Part shown: positions 1-11,371 of the stretch, piece after piece | Layout: every line of letters starts with the position of its first letter | How positions within the stretch are numbered: the stretch's first letter is position 1 | Origin: Batkoa obscura | Lineage: Eukaryota; Entomophthoromycota; Entomophthoromycetes; Entomophthorales; Batkoaceae | Assembly (NCBI GenBank): GCA_030770535.1 | Contig: JASVEC010000005.1 | Location: forward strand, 62,001-126,000 | DNA length: 64,000 bases | Direction: 5' to 3' | Notes under the pieces: generated by a model | Told to the model about the DNA's origin: nothing | Database searches by the model: none | The model's input: the letters and a program-made list of their open reading frames with translations, nothing else | Program-made: the position numbers and the translations under genes

Positions 1-146
1 AAAAATATCAATTATTAAAAATACAAGCTTATTTGAGTTAAATATCACGCTATTATAAACAATGTCAATTATGATTTTAAACCAAAAAAAGAAATTAAAC
101 TTATACTTAAATTATAATATAATATTTAGGCATATTTATTAATATT

Positions 147-1750
147 TTAGAAATAAACAGAATTCGATCTTGAATGTTTTTTCTTTTTTCTTTTTTCTAG
201 TTTGTTTAATTCTGTCTCCTGAGTTTGTTGAAGGTAAGTTAAAGCTAAAGATTCAATAATTGAAAATAAAAAGTAAAGCATCATTAGTGCAATTAAACTA
301 TTCCACAATAATGGTATAATACCATTACTTTCATTCTAAAATAAAATAGCTGTTAATATTAATTTATATAACTATATAATAAGAAATATTACATTATTTG
401 AAGTCGATTTATTTCCTTCTCTAATTACTTTTGTTTGTTCACTTATCATTTTTACTAGCATATCATATAAAAATGGTATACGTGGTCTGAAAAATTCCAA
501 TATTTTTTGTATTGTTTCTTTTGAAAACATGACTATTATTATTAGTACCTAATATACATTAATCTAAATTTGTTAAAATGAGTAAAATATATACTTGTAA
601 ACTTGATTTTACAAAAGCTTTTCCAAGCACAACAGCAGAAAAAAATGTAGAAAATGGGATCATAAAATGACCACATGTTATTCCAGCTAAATCAAATAAT
701 GGATTAGGAATCTAAACAAAGGTTATTATTTGTTTTAATAAAACAATAATTTTATACCGATGCACAAATGAAAATCCCCATAAACCCGGTTATTTTTAGC
801 AATTGATACACAGTTAAAAATAACCTTTGTTTATAGCTTAATTTAGTAATATCTTTTTGACTTAATTGTTCAAGTTGTTCTAATTCTTCATTCCCTTTAC
901 CAGCGTATGCAGCTATTAATATAAGCTACTTTTTTTCATTAGTTTATAAAAATTTTACCTGCTCTTGCAATAAAATAAGGAGGTAATTCCCCTAATGCAG
1001 TACCAAATCCCCAAATAATAGATTGCGGAAGTACTTTCAATAAAATTAAGAATGGTGTAATTGCAATACTTGAATTTGTTAAATCTGGTTGACATAAGAA
1101 TCTATTAACTGTTATATTTAATCTTAAGTTATCTATGCAATTACTTATTCTCCCCTCTTATATCAAAATCTAAAGACCCACATTCATAAGCTACCATTGT
1201 AATTTCAGCAACATGTGGTCCTAAAAATAATACAAATGTATGCAATCCAGTACCTAATCCAATTGATGATGCAATTCCTAGCAATAGCCAATATCCATAA
1301 AATTTAATTTCTCCTTTTATTACTTCCATCAACTATTAATGATTAAATGTTAGACATATTTGACAATCATTTTAAAAAAAATATTACTATTTTATGTGGT
1401 CCTTCATAAAATAAAGAAGAATAAAGGATACAAAACATCACAAGTGCTATAGACAATGTAAACCTATTATTCCTTAACATCTTTATTATAAAAACTAGTT
1501 TATCTAACGCATATAATAAAAAATAACCCAAAACCTTTAAAGGTGAAGTATAAATTGATAATGAGCTTCTTTCTCTTTCATATTTTTCCCTTTTCTTACT
1601 TAATTCATCCCAATATGATTTAGCTGTAAAATTATATCTTAATGATATTATTAAATAAATCCATTATATGATTTTACCATTAAAAGAAATCCTTCTATTC
1701 AATTTCTTAGGGTCTGGAGATTGAGATCTTGAACGATGACTTGAACCCAT
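147..1750 (-). CDS. VMP1: Vacuole membrane protein 1 (VMP1), multi-exon
   Basis: VMP1 is an ER multi-spanning protein of the VTT/DedA (SNARE-associated) family; known members are phospholipid scramblases needed for autophagosome formation and ER contact sites. Read on the minus strand, the exons give a basic Ser/Arg-rich N-terminus ([14 protein letters not shown] at 1750), then hydrophobic segments including [20 protein letters not shown] (about 1204-1263), [17 protein letters not shown] (about 950-1020) and the family signature [16 protein letters not shown] (about 665-715). The last exon is hydrophobic followed by a Lys-rich tail ending at 147. These signatures are strongly diagnostic of VMP1. 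At least seven short introns interrupt the gene, so exact junctions are provisional. The neighbouring regulator gene lies on the same strand 1.4 kb upstream. Family assignment is secure; the first methionine is the only in-frame one preceding the Ser/Arg-rich segment. Confidence 0.9.
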
Positions 1751-3164
1751 TAATATTATTTAAATTGAATTATTTGTTTTATGATAATGGCGTAATTTGT
1801 ATTAATCTATAGAATTAAGTGAACTAAATTAAGCTGAAAACTCTAATGGATGATTCTCCTTCACTTTTTATATTTATTTAATTATTGGCTAATCACTTTT
1901 TATGCCTTTAATTTTCCACAAATATTTATACTTTTTAAATATTGGAAATTTTTATGTTAATGATATGAAAATATTAAATTATATGTGAATAAAATGTAAG
2001 ATTAGATTTGAATGTTATTAAAATTATAGTAAAAAATCAAAATAACAACTACCTTTTCTTTTTTTATCAACAAGCCCACTTTTTAGTTTAAGGGTTCGGA
2101 AGATTTAACTCCTTTTTTAAATATTCAAAGTTCTTCCTTTTTTTCATAAATCAATTAATCAATTAATCAATTTTAACCTTATCTTTAAGAATATTAAAAT
2201 TTTAACGTCTTTAAATCGTATATTAAAAAATACTAAAAAGAGTTAATATGTTTGTTGATAAATAGTCTATTAAGACATATTAATATTCAAAGTATTAAAA
2301 CTTGATATTTGATTTTTTGTAATTTTAACAATTTTATTATAATAAAATCCCAAAGTTTTATAATGATTTCATTTACACAAATACATCAAAAAAGGAATAC
2401 TATATTAACGTTGATAATATATATTTCATTTTTAAATTGTCAAGTTTATTTATTAAAAGAAGAGGATTATATAAATGGCACATTTGTATTATTTTTAAAT
2501 CAAGTATTGAAAATTTTATAGTTCTGTAAAATAATTGTTTTAATGGAGTTAAAAATTTCCATTTCAATATAAGCAACAATGTGATACTAAAGTGTGACAT
2601 TACATTAATTAATTTGGTATTGAATCTTTTATAGAACTTATCAAAAGAACAGTAAGGTAAGGTGATGTCCATGTTTTAAGAATTTTACTAGAAAATCATC
2701 TAACTCTAATATTGCATAAAAAATGAAAATAGATGTCTTTTGTATTTTTTATTCTTGATTAAAAAACTATAATAATATAGTTAAAATTTAGAATATAATA
2801 TAATTTGTAACATTTATTGAAATTGTTTTGAAACTATAAAATTCTATTAAGCTAAATTTATTTATTAATCAAAATTACATTAAATGAAAGTGTCAAAAAC
2901 TTGGTAAGGAAGGAAAGAGAAAATAATTTTATGCAGCTAGAACAATATTAAATTAAATGTTAATTTGATGATAGTGTGTTTTAATTTACTCTCCAGAGTA
3001 AGTTTAATAGAAGCGTCAAGGACCTTTTTGATTATTAAAAGGATAAATAATTTTAACCAATTTGTCTCAACAATAAATACAAGCAATCTGGTTATCACTT
3101 ACTTATAATATGTCTTAAACTTGGTTTCACGTCAGTTCAGGTATTTATGGTAATTAAGATCAAC
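1751..3164. other. Gene-free AT-rich interval
   Basis: This holds the VMP1 promoter side and the 3' flank of the Adn1-like gene. Two overlapping opposite-strand ORFs of 70 and 90 codons around 2309-2672 have only Ile/Leu/Asn/Lys-rich, low-complexity translations. They match nothing I recognise and look like chance ORFs in AT-rich DNA. No RNA gene or repeat was recognised. Confidence 0.5.
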
Positions 3165-5007
3165 TTATTGACCTCCTTCCCCCTTTGGAGTTTTAATTGT
3201 AGATTGCTTACGTGACTTAGCACCTCCTTGGCCCCTACCACGACGTGTTCCCCTTGTGCCTCCACCACCTCTACCTCTCTTGCTAGTAACTTCTAAATTA
3301 AGGTAAATAAATCGATAATAATATAAAATTTATTACCATTTGGATTAACAAATTGTCCATTGATCATAGGCTGTTGCATATTAGTATGATTAAACATCAT
3401 CGTTCCAGTATTTGGAATTGGATTTTGAAAATTATGACTAAAACTAGTGGAATTAGCTTGTCCATTTTCTGCACTACGCTTATTGGATTTGGGAGTAACG
3501 CGAGGTGCTTTATTCCCTCCAGGTGCTACTGGAAATGAATTTGTACCACTCGATTGCTTAAAGGATTCAAGTACCCTTTCAAAACAATCTAACGGAATTA
3601 GAATAAATAAACAAACAATTTAAAAATAAATCACCTTTAAGTGGAACAGAAGTGGCCCCATGTCCAATAATTGGAATTTTAAGTTTATAAGTAGCTTTAA
3701 ATGCCTAAAAGGTTTAGGCTTAAGTTAAACTGTTAATATTATATTACCTCAAGCTTTGTAACTATTCTATTATCGATTAAATAGTCAACTATTACACCAG
3801 GAAACTTGGATTCAACATCGTTTAAAGTAAAGGGATTATTTAATGGATCTGAAGCTCCGTTAACACCATGTGGAGTAGAAAATGTTTGATCTAATAATTC
3901 ACGATCCATAGTTTCAGTGCAACTATTTATAATAATTTCCCATGCTACCAATTTTTTATTATTTCCAATAATTACCTTAAATGTACCTTTAGAGATAGTG
4001 GTAAGGTGAGTATATTCAGTAATTATTTCACAATTATTATAAAAGATTTCTACTACATCTTCATATCTATCAAATTTTGGTTTCGATAATACATAATTAA
4101 TACGAGTAGCGCCAACGGAGTATGGAGCCCTTAAAAGAAACCTTGACATACGATGATCACTTAAAAAGTTATAAGTTGGAACTCCAGGTTTCCCAGTGTC
4201 ATATTTCATAATAATAAAGGAATCTAGTGAAAAATGGTTCTCAACAAATGTATTCCAATAACTAGCTGTGGCAAGATTTTCACCTTCTTCAGAAAAGGAA
4301 TCTAAACATGTTCGAAAATAATGCTCAGCTTCAAAGAAGCTTAAATTCCCTTCATTTTCAAAAGCATTTGGCTTCCCTAGAGTAAGTGGGTTAACCATTT
4401 GTGGAAGAACTTGAGGTACTACTTGAGCTAAGACTGGGACTTGGGCCTGTACTGGTACTGGTACTGGAGTAGGGATCGTAGAAGGGTTTTGTGCAGCTGG
4501 AGTTGGGTGCTGTTCTGAAGGTGGGTTAGACTGATTTGTAATAAGAGATTGAGGACCTTTAGGGGTTTGCTGTGGTGGCATTTGTGGTTGAGGATTAGGC
4601 TTAGTTTGATTCAATTGTTGGTTTTGGGTAACAATAGCAGGATGTTGCATTAAACCCATATTAGGCATTGATTGTTGACCTTGAAAGCTTTGTCCATTCA
4701 TAGACCCTTGCATTGCATTCAAAAATTGTGGGGGGATCCCTCCTCTAATAGACATTAGTTGCATTTGCATTTGCTGTGGGTTCATTCCAATTGGTCTAGC
4801 CATACCCCCTCGGCCAAACATAGCAAGGTTTTGGGAAGAATAGTATTGCATTAAGGCAGGATTAACCGGAATTTGTTGATTTCCGTTCATAAGTGGTCGC
4901 ATATTAGCAGGCCTTACATTATTGTTATTGTATACCATCCCTGGACGTGGCGATTGCATCATTTGGTCCAAAGGTGGGTTTTGATTTGCATAATTGTTAT
5001 TAGCCAT
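3165..5007 (-). CDS. LIM-binding (LDB1/SEUSS/Adn1-Mfg1-type) transcriptional regulator
   Basis: LIM-domain-binding co-regulators bridge DNA-bound factors; fungal members (S. pombe Adn1, Candida Mfg1) act with Flo8/Mss11-type proteins in adhesion and filamentation. The first exon, from ATG at 5007, encodes a Gln/Asn/Pro/Met-rich disordered N-terminus of about 210 residues. It is followed by a folded LIM-bind region with SDHRMSRFLLRAPYS, a conserved FDRYEDVVEIFYNNCEIITE segment and an FKVIIGNNKKLVAWEI strand. Two or three further exons encode a low-complexity C-terminus with a basic RGRGGGGTRGTRRGRGQGG tract just before the stop at 3165. Introns lie near 3702-3755, 3590-3634 and 3300-3337. The RGG-like tail is unusual for this family and may contact nucleic acid (inference). 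Fold assignment rests on the central block, which I recognise by pattern only. Confidence 0.72.
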
Positions 5008-7872
5008 AACTATGCTTTTTAATTAGTAAGAAATGATATTTTCTTAAGTAAGTTGTTTAAAAGGACTAAAGGATAGCTAGCTAAACTTGAAGAAAAGATT
5101 TAATAAATTTAATACTTACATAACTCAATGATGCAGTGGATTGATTAGTCAATACTAGCCAAAGTTTATGGGAGCATTATCCAATTAATAATCATTTATA
5201 TGATAACTTCATTTTAATTTGCTAAAACTAATTTAGCTACACTAATTGGCTTGAAATTATTGGTTTAAAATGAATTTTAATATTGAACTTTACTTGGTGA
5301 GATGAGAGTGCAATTTGTCCATTCGAGCAAATCAAGTAATTTTTAAACCAAATATATGTTCGACAACAGACATACTAGAAAATTTTTTAAGGGATATTAT
5401 TGGTATACTGCTTATTTTAATTTTATTGGATATCTTCGATTTGGTTTCAGTTTTTGCACCAACTATGTTGAAGATTAACTATCAGATGCCCTTACAAGTC
5501 AAATAAATATTAATTAAAAGTTATGTATAGCATAAATGAATAGATATATAAATAATAAAGGAATATCTATTTCAAACGTTTATAGATAATAGAATTTAAG
5601 ATTTTAACTAAAAACTCCAATAAAAAAGTATATTAAAGGAATTTTAGATATGAGGATGTTTTTTTTGGTTTCATTACTTTTCCATTTTTTAAGCGCTATT
5701 TGAGCGGAAAGATTGTTAGTAAAATTCTTAAACAAAAAATACATCCCCATATGTAGAAATGATAATTAGATAAAAACTTTGAATATCTAAATTAATGCCT
5801 TCAAAACTATATGAAATTGATTTTTTATAAAATTGTATCTTATCCTTTAAGTTAATATTATAATAGCTCCAAATTGACTATAACAAATAGATAGAATATT
5901 ATTATATACCGCATAATATAAAATCAATTAAAAATAAGTACAAAATTAACTTTATTTAATATATTAATTAGTATTACAATAGATATAATTAAATTTAACA
6001 ATAACCAGTGATAACATCAAGTCTTAACTTTGATAACTTAACTATTAAATATAATTATTAATAATTAGAACAAGTTAAATATTGCTTACAAATATACATT
6101 AATAGAAGAGGGATTAAAGGAAATACATATTAATGTTACATTCAAAAAACTCACATATAATAACAATAAATCATTGATATTTTATTAAACTCAATTAAAG
6201 TTGGAAGTTAAATTACATTTTAGGTTAAATAGAATTTTACTAAATTAAGTAAACTTAATAAAAAATATATATTTTAATACTTGTACAAAATTTTGTATTT
6301 TGGAAAATTTATCTATTTATTTATTAAATATTATATTAAGTTAATATATTAGCTTCATATAAATAATTATAAATTAAATGATTATTTTCAAAATTAATAA
6401 AACTTTGTTTTTAATTGATTTATTTTAATTTTTAATTTTTCAATTTAAAATATTAGCACATTGTTGTTGAATTACGTATTTTTAAATATGGTCAAAGTAA
6501 TTCAATGCCATACCAAGTATTTTATCTATAAAATCAATTTTATTAAAATTAAAATAAAACTTGTAAACTTATTTGGAATTTTATAAATATACATTAAAGT
6601 GAAATTTATATATATGTTAATGTTTTATAAATTTAAATAATTTCTAATTTCAATTGATTATATTCATTAATTATATAGATATATATTATAATCTTTTAAT
6701 ATTTATTGAATTTTGAATTTTGTTGGTATAAAATCAGATTAAAAAGTCAATTGATTTAATTGATTTTTTTTGTATAACTAAAGTTGATATTTACTATGAA
6801 TTGACAATATGACTCAACAATGTTCTATAGTTTAGTATTTCTTTGGTTAAGTTGAATTTTCTCTTGAAAATCAGTGTATTAGTTTGCAAAAAATCTATTT
6901 TACTGTTGCAGCTTGTTACTATCACCATAAGTATCTAAAAAGTTTGGAATATTAAGCAAAAATACTTTAAAATAGAAAATTAACTTTTAAGGATTTTAAT
7001 TAAAGATTTATTTTTTATTATAAAAAGATGAATAAGCAATAACTATGGAATTTTATTATGAATAACAATAATTTCTAATTGAAATAGAATAGATTAAGAA
7101 GCTTTAAATGGTTTTATAATACAAAAGAACTCAAAGTAAGTGAATTGAAATTTATTTGTTTATTTATTTATTTTATTGAAAAGGGAACGAATTGGTAATG
7201 ATAAAGGAAGAAAACAAGAATTTATTATAATGTATAATATTAATAATAAGATTAGTTTGCTGTTGAATTTGTTATAATTATTAGACAAAGCTAAGGTAGT
7301 TGTTTTATAATATTGAATTTGTAAATGGTATTAAGAATGAGAATGTAAAGAAGTTAAAGGATATAGATTTATAAATAAAAATGGGATTAAGATAATATTA
7401 GTTAAGTAAGTTTAATATAATAATAATAATAATAATAATTTATATAGTAGTTGTTTTCATTAGAGTAAATATTTTTAATTTAATAGAAACTTTATTCTTT
7501 ATCTTAAATAATAATAATAATAATAATTTATAGTTAATTAAACTTATTGGTAATATATTATCGAATATTTTATTAAAATCAATTAAAGTTAATACTATGT
7601 TTGCTTATTTTATAGATAATTCTTATAATAGTAATTAATAATGATAATAATACATAATAAATAGTATATCATATTAATGTATTTTATTTAATAAAATATT
7701 AAACACAAAATGGCTTAGTAAAACAACTATTTTAATAATTTACAATTATTTTTTACTACAATAAATAACTTCAAAATTAATAAAGAATAAAATATTTAAG
7801 TTATTTGAATTTTATTTTATTTTATTTTTTAACACTTTTTTTAATTTGAATTTAAATTTAAATATATAAAAA
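5008..7872. other. 2.9-kb gene-free, extremely AT-rich interval
   Basis: Apart from one MITE (5649-5751) I see no gene, tRNA or repeat array here. Base composition becomes more extreme from about 5.9 kb onward, with many A/T runs and short (AAT)n tracts near 7420 and 7510. One 63-codon ORF at 5315-5506 has no recognisable features and no conserved start context. The interval probably combines the 5' regions of the Adn1-like gene (left, minus strand) and the TrmH-like gene (right, plus strand). Confidence 0.5.
5649..5751 (+). mobile_element. MITE copy 1 (TATGGGG family)
   Basis: Non-autonomous element of 103 bp including the flanking TA on each side. The left end reads TATGAGGATGTTTTTTTTGG; the right end reads ATACATCCCCATA, which is its inverted complement. 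The internal signature GCGCTATTTGAGCGGAAAG is intact. This orientation (TTGGTTTCATT side first) is called plus for the family. Confidence 0.88.
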
Positions 7873-8459
7873 ATGAGTCATGAAGTCAATAATCTTATTT
7901 CTGGTATTAAAGTATTAAAAAGAGTAATTAAAAAAGAAAGAGTAAATAAATTTATAAAGATATTAAACGAACGTAATGACGGTATAAATATTATATTAGA
8001 AAATTTAAGTGATCCAATGAATGGTAGTGCTAGTTTAAGAACAGGAGATTGTTTTGGTATTCAAAATTATCATTTAATTGAAAGTATTGATAAGTTTAAT
8101 CAATTAATGACTAAAAATTGTAATTTAAATGTAGATAAATGGTTATCAATAAATCGATATCAACATCCAAAAGATTGTTTATTAAATTTAAAAGAACAAA
8201 ACATTATATTATTAGCATCTACTTTAAATGAAAATAGTCAGAGTTTAGAAACTATATTAAATAAATTAAAGAATAATAATAATCAATTACCAAAATTAGC
8301 ATTAATGTTTGGTAATGAAAATAGAGGTTTAAGTAATTATTGTATTAATAATAGTGATTATTGTTTTAAATTACCTATGGTTGGATTTTCTCAATCTTTA
8401 AATTTAAATGTTAGTATTGGTATTTCATTAACTATTTTAGAGCAAAACAATGGAATTAG

Positions 8460-8522
<63 letters not shown>

Positions 8523-8715
8523 AGAAGATGAAAAAATTATAAGGCAATTAAAAGATATTCAAGATATTAAACAAATAACTAATAGTAATGATCAATTAAT
8601 TCATCCATTAACATTAAGTAATAAATTAAATTTGTTATTTAAATGGTTATATCGATCATATCCACATTCTAATCAATTATTAAAATCAAATAAAATTAAT
8701 ATTGATTATTTATAA
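7873..8715 (+). CDS. SpoU/TrmH-type RNA 2'-O-methyltransferase with poly-Asn tract
   Basis: Single-exon, 280-residue SPOUT-fold methyltransferase predicted to 2'-O-methylate a ribose in tRNA or rRNA using S-adenosylmethionine. The three SpoU motifs are visible. Motif 1 is NGSASLRTGDCFG (Asn, Arg and Gly in the canonical spacing, about residues 50-62). Motif 2 is LALMFGNENRGLS (about 141-153). Motif 3 is LPMVGFSQSLNLNVSIGISL (about 167-186). The knot motifs resemble bacterial TrmH (tRNA Gm18) more than the large eukaryotic Trm3/TARBP1 proteins. A run of about 20 Asn, from an (AAT)n repeat at 8464-8519, sits after motif 3, where bacterial enzymes have a C-terminal helix. No mitochondrial presequence is evident. 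Exact substrate is unknown; the family call is firm. Confidence 0.85.
8464..8519 (+). repeat. (AAT)n microsatellite inside the TrmH-like coding sequence
   Basis: Nearly pure AAT trinucleotide run of about 19 units. It is translated as poly-asparagine, so expansions and contractions keep the frame. It lies just downstream of the last catalytic motif and is likely length-polymorphic between isolates (inference). Confidence 0.9.
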
Positions 8716-8879
8716 TAATATTACCTTTATCTCTCTCTCCTTCTCTCTTATAATAAATAGATTATAGATATACTGGAATTCTTATTAGTGGATTACTATT
8801 TTTAGCAATTGAAATAAAACATTTGTTAAATCTTTATTTTTTTATTTTATTTTTTTTTTTTTTTTTTTATTTTTAAATT

Positions 8880-10029
8880 ATGGATAGTTTATTTCAATTG
8901 CCTTTGATTTTTAAATTATTTGAAATTATAAAAGATAATGAAATTGATGAGATTGGTTATTTAATGATTAGGTAAGAATATTATAAAATAGAGTATTAAT
9001 ATAAATAATTTATTTAAATAGTAACGAAAAAGAATGTTATAAATTTAATAAATTAGAAAAAAAGTTGGGAATTTATAAACTTAATTTATATAATTTACAT
9101 GAACCTATAAAACAATATTATTTAAATATTAATATTAATGAAATTGATATTAATAATAAACAAGATTTTATTAAAAATGATATATTATTAAAAATATTAT
9201 TAATATCAAAACCAAATTATTATTCAGGATATAGAATGAGGTAAAGTTAAATTTATATTTTCAATAAAATATTAATATTATTATTATTATTATAAATAGA
9301 AAAGAATTATTATTATCTAAGAATTCAATAGAAATATACAAACATGAACTAAATTTCATTAACTTAATATTAAGTATATCTAGAAATATATCCAAATTAT
9401 CCGTTGTTTGGTATCATAGGTAATTTTATTAAATTAATTAATAGAATTTATAAACTAATTAATTAATTATTATTATTAGAGAATGGATAATACAACAATT
9501 ACTTTTACAAAATAATAATTTAAATACAAATCAAAAACAACAACAATTATTATTATTAAATGAGTTACAATTAATAATGACTAACAAACAACAGTTTCAT
9601 TTTAACAGAAATTATTATTATTATTTATATTATTTTAAATTAACTCAATTAATTCAATGGGGTATTAATTTATTATTAATTCAATTAAATAATTTATTAC
9701 AATTTATACAATCAAATCCTCATGAGAGTGGTATTTATTGTAGTTTAAATTATTTATTTGAACAATTATATACTATAAAGTTAAACAATAATAATGATAT
9801 ATTAATAATTAATTATTTTAATCATTTCTTAATTAAATTTCATGAATTATTATTATTTTATAATAATAATCAATCTTTATTGAGTGGTTATTATCAATTA
9901 TTAACTTTATTTTATTATAAATTTAATTTATTATTAGAATATAATATACAATTAGAATACAATTGGTTAATTAATAATAATATTCAATTTAATAATAATA
10001 AATTTCAACATTTATTTCAATTAAAATAA
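8880..10029 (+). CDS. Protein prenyltransferase alpha-subunit repeat protein (PTAR1-like)
   Basis: Four exons (8880-8971, 9022-9240, 9300-9419, 9480-10029) join in frame to give about 326 residues. The diagnostic element is the PPTA helical repeat spanning exons 2-4: a KELLLSKNSIEIYKHELNF stretch, then ISRNISKLSVVWYHREWII. The last part matches the W-x-H-R signature of farnesyl/geranylgeranyl transferase alpha subunits. PTAR1 is the alpha subunit of GGTase-III, which in animals works with RabGGTB on Ykt6 and FBXL2. The remaining protein is Leu/Ile/Asn/Tyr-rich with poor repeat conservation, which points to PTAR1 rather than Ram2 or Bet4. Codon use is extremely AT-biased (AAT, TTA, TAT). It follows the TrmH-like gene by 164 bp on the same strand. 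Confidence 0.68.
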
Positions 10030-10157
10030 TAATAATAATAAAAAACAATATAAAATATACAATATACAATATACAATAAATGTTAAATTTCTAATTTATT
10101 TTTATTTTTTATTTTTATTTTTTTTTCTATTATCATTCACAATAAATTTGTTCTTCT

Positions 10158-10835
10158 TTAAAGTAAATCTTTAATTTTATTAAAATATTCTTTATCCATT
10201 TTAACTTCAATTTCTTGTTTACTCAACCAAGCGTATTCTATATCTTTTTCTTTTTCTTCAATTTTCCCTGCTAAAATATGAGCTTTCATAAAAAAAGTAG
10301 TTTGATTAATAACACCAATGGGTGCTTTTCCCACCCAAAATAAATCTAAATTATTACCAAATTGAGTTTTCATCAATTCTTTAGCAAACCCTTGTAAACT
10401 ATCAATTTGATTATCATCTACTTGTTTCACTGGTAATACCCATTGATTTTCTTGTTTATTTTTAATTACTAAATATAACTTATCAGATAACTTTCTTTCT
10501 AAACTTTGAATATCATTCTTTTTATCTGCTTCACTTATTCTATCATTTCCTTTATATTCACTTTCAAATATGTCTTTACCTTCTTCTGGTTGATATCCTT
10601 CTACTTGTCTTTCATTCCATAATCGTTCATTTAAAGATCCTTTTTTAAAATATAATTCTACTGGAAATGGAGTAGAATTCGATTCAACTTGATGTTCAAA
10701 ATAATTCCAATAAGCGGATTCTAATGAATTTAATGGACGTGTTATTTGTGGGATACGTGAGATTACTACACCACATTGAAGGCTTATTTGACGGATTTGT
10801 TGATAACGTGGACTGAATAATGGACTTAATTTCAT
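10158..10835 (-). CDS. MRPL46: Mitochondrial large-subunit ribosomal protein mL46
   Basis: Single-exon protein of 225 residues with a short basic N-terminus (MKLSPLFSPRYQQIRQISLQ) suitable for mitochondrial import. It is followed by the mL46 segment around SAYWNYFEHQVESNSTPFPV and a NUDIX-like fold: LYLVIKNKQENQWVLPVKQV, then FWVGKAPIGVINQTTFFMKA, then EYAWLSKQEIEVKM near the C-terminus. mL46 is a mitoribosomal protein with a catalytically inactive NUDIX fold; no canonical NUDIX catalytic box is present here, as expected. Length fits fungal and metazoan homologues. It converges with the PTAR1-like gene, with only 128 bp between the stops, and shares a 536-bp upstream region with divergent IDH1, another mitochondrial gene. 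Confidence 0.85.
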   Translation of the reverse strand: MKLSPLFSPRYQQIRQISLQCGVVISRIPQITRPLNSLESAYWNYFEHQVESNSTPFPVELYFKKGSLNERLWNERQVEGYQPEEGKDIFESEYKGNDRISEADKKNDIQSLERKLSDKLYLVIKNKQENQWVLPVKQVDDNQIDSLQGFAKELMKTQFGNNLDLFWVGKAPIGVINQTTFFMKAHILAGKIEEKEKDIEYAWLSKQEIEVKMDKEYFNKIKDLL

Positions 10836-11371
10836 TATTAAAATGATTAATTGTTGACAATTTAAAATCTAAAAGTTAGATATAAATTAGACTCTAATTC
10901 AAAAAAAATCCCAAAATTTCTTGTTTTTTTATTCAATCCAAAAATTTTAATGACATATTTTTTTAGTATCATTTTAAAAACTTGAAAATTTAAAATTCAA
11001 GTTTTTTTTTTGAATATTGTTAAATTTAATATAAAAAAATCAATATATCAAAAGTAATTATAATATTTTACTTTGTGATATTGAATTTTAAAATACTTTT
11101 ATTATTATTATTATTTTATAATTATGGCTATAATAAATTCCTTAAATTTACCCATTTTACTAAAACTAAAAATATAGTTTATCTTCAACCAATCAAAATA
11201 CTTTTATTTCAATAACCAATAGTACCAAACCAATAGTTATCAGATTAATTTTAACCAATTAAAATCGAAATTATAATTCAACCCAAAAAATTAATTAGAG
11301 ATAATAAACTAATAAATTAAAAAAATAGAAATATTAAAACTTTACTTTCTTTTGAAGAAAATAATTCGATT
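10836..11371. other. Divergent promoter region between mL46 and IDH1
   Basis: This 536-bp interval separates two divergently transcribed mitochondrial-protein genes. Its right part carries four CCAAT pentamers in 71 bp (listed separately). The rest is A/T-rich without recognisable repeats. Confidence 0.55.
11189..11259 (+). promoter_or_regulatory. Cluster of four CCAAT boxes upstream of IDH1
   Basis: CCAAT occurs at 11189, 11216, 11230 and 11255, all in the same orientation, 113-183 bp upstream of the IDH1 start. In budding yeast IDH1/IDH2 are activated by the CCAAT-binding HAP2/3/4/5 complex. Clustering well above the chance expectation for this base composition supports function, but binding is inferred. 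Confidence 0.5.

Noticed and set aside
2309-2672. Overlapping opposite-strand ORFs of 70 and 90 codons
   Set aside because: Translation is generic AT-rich (Ile, Leu, Lys, Asn); no motif, no splice partners.
7420-7530. AAT trinucleotide runs considered as a repeat array
   Set aside because: Simple microsatellite typical of this base composition; no spacer structure.
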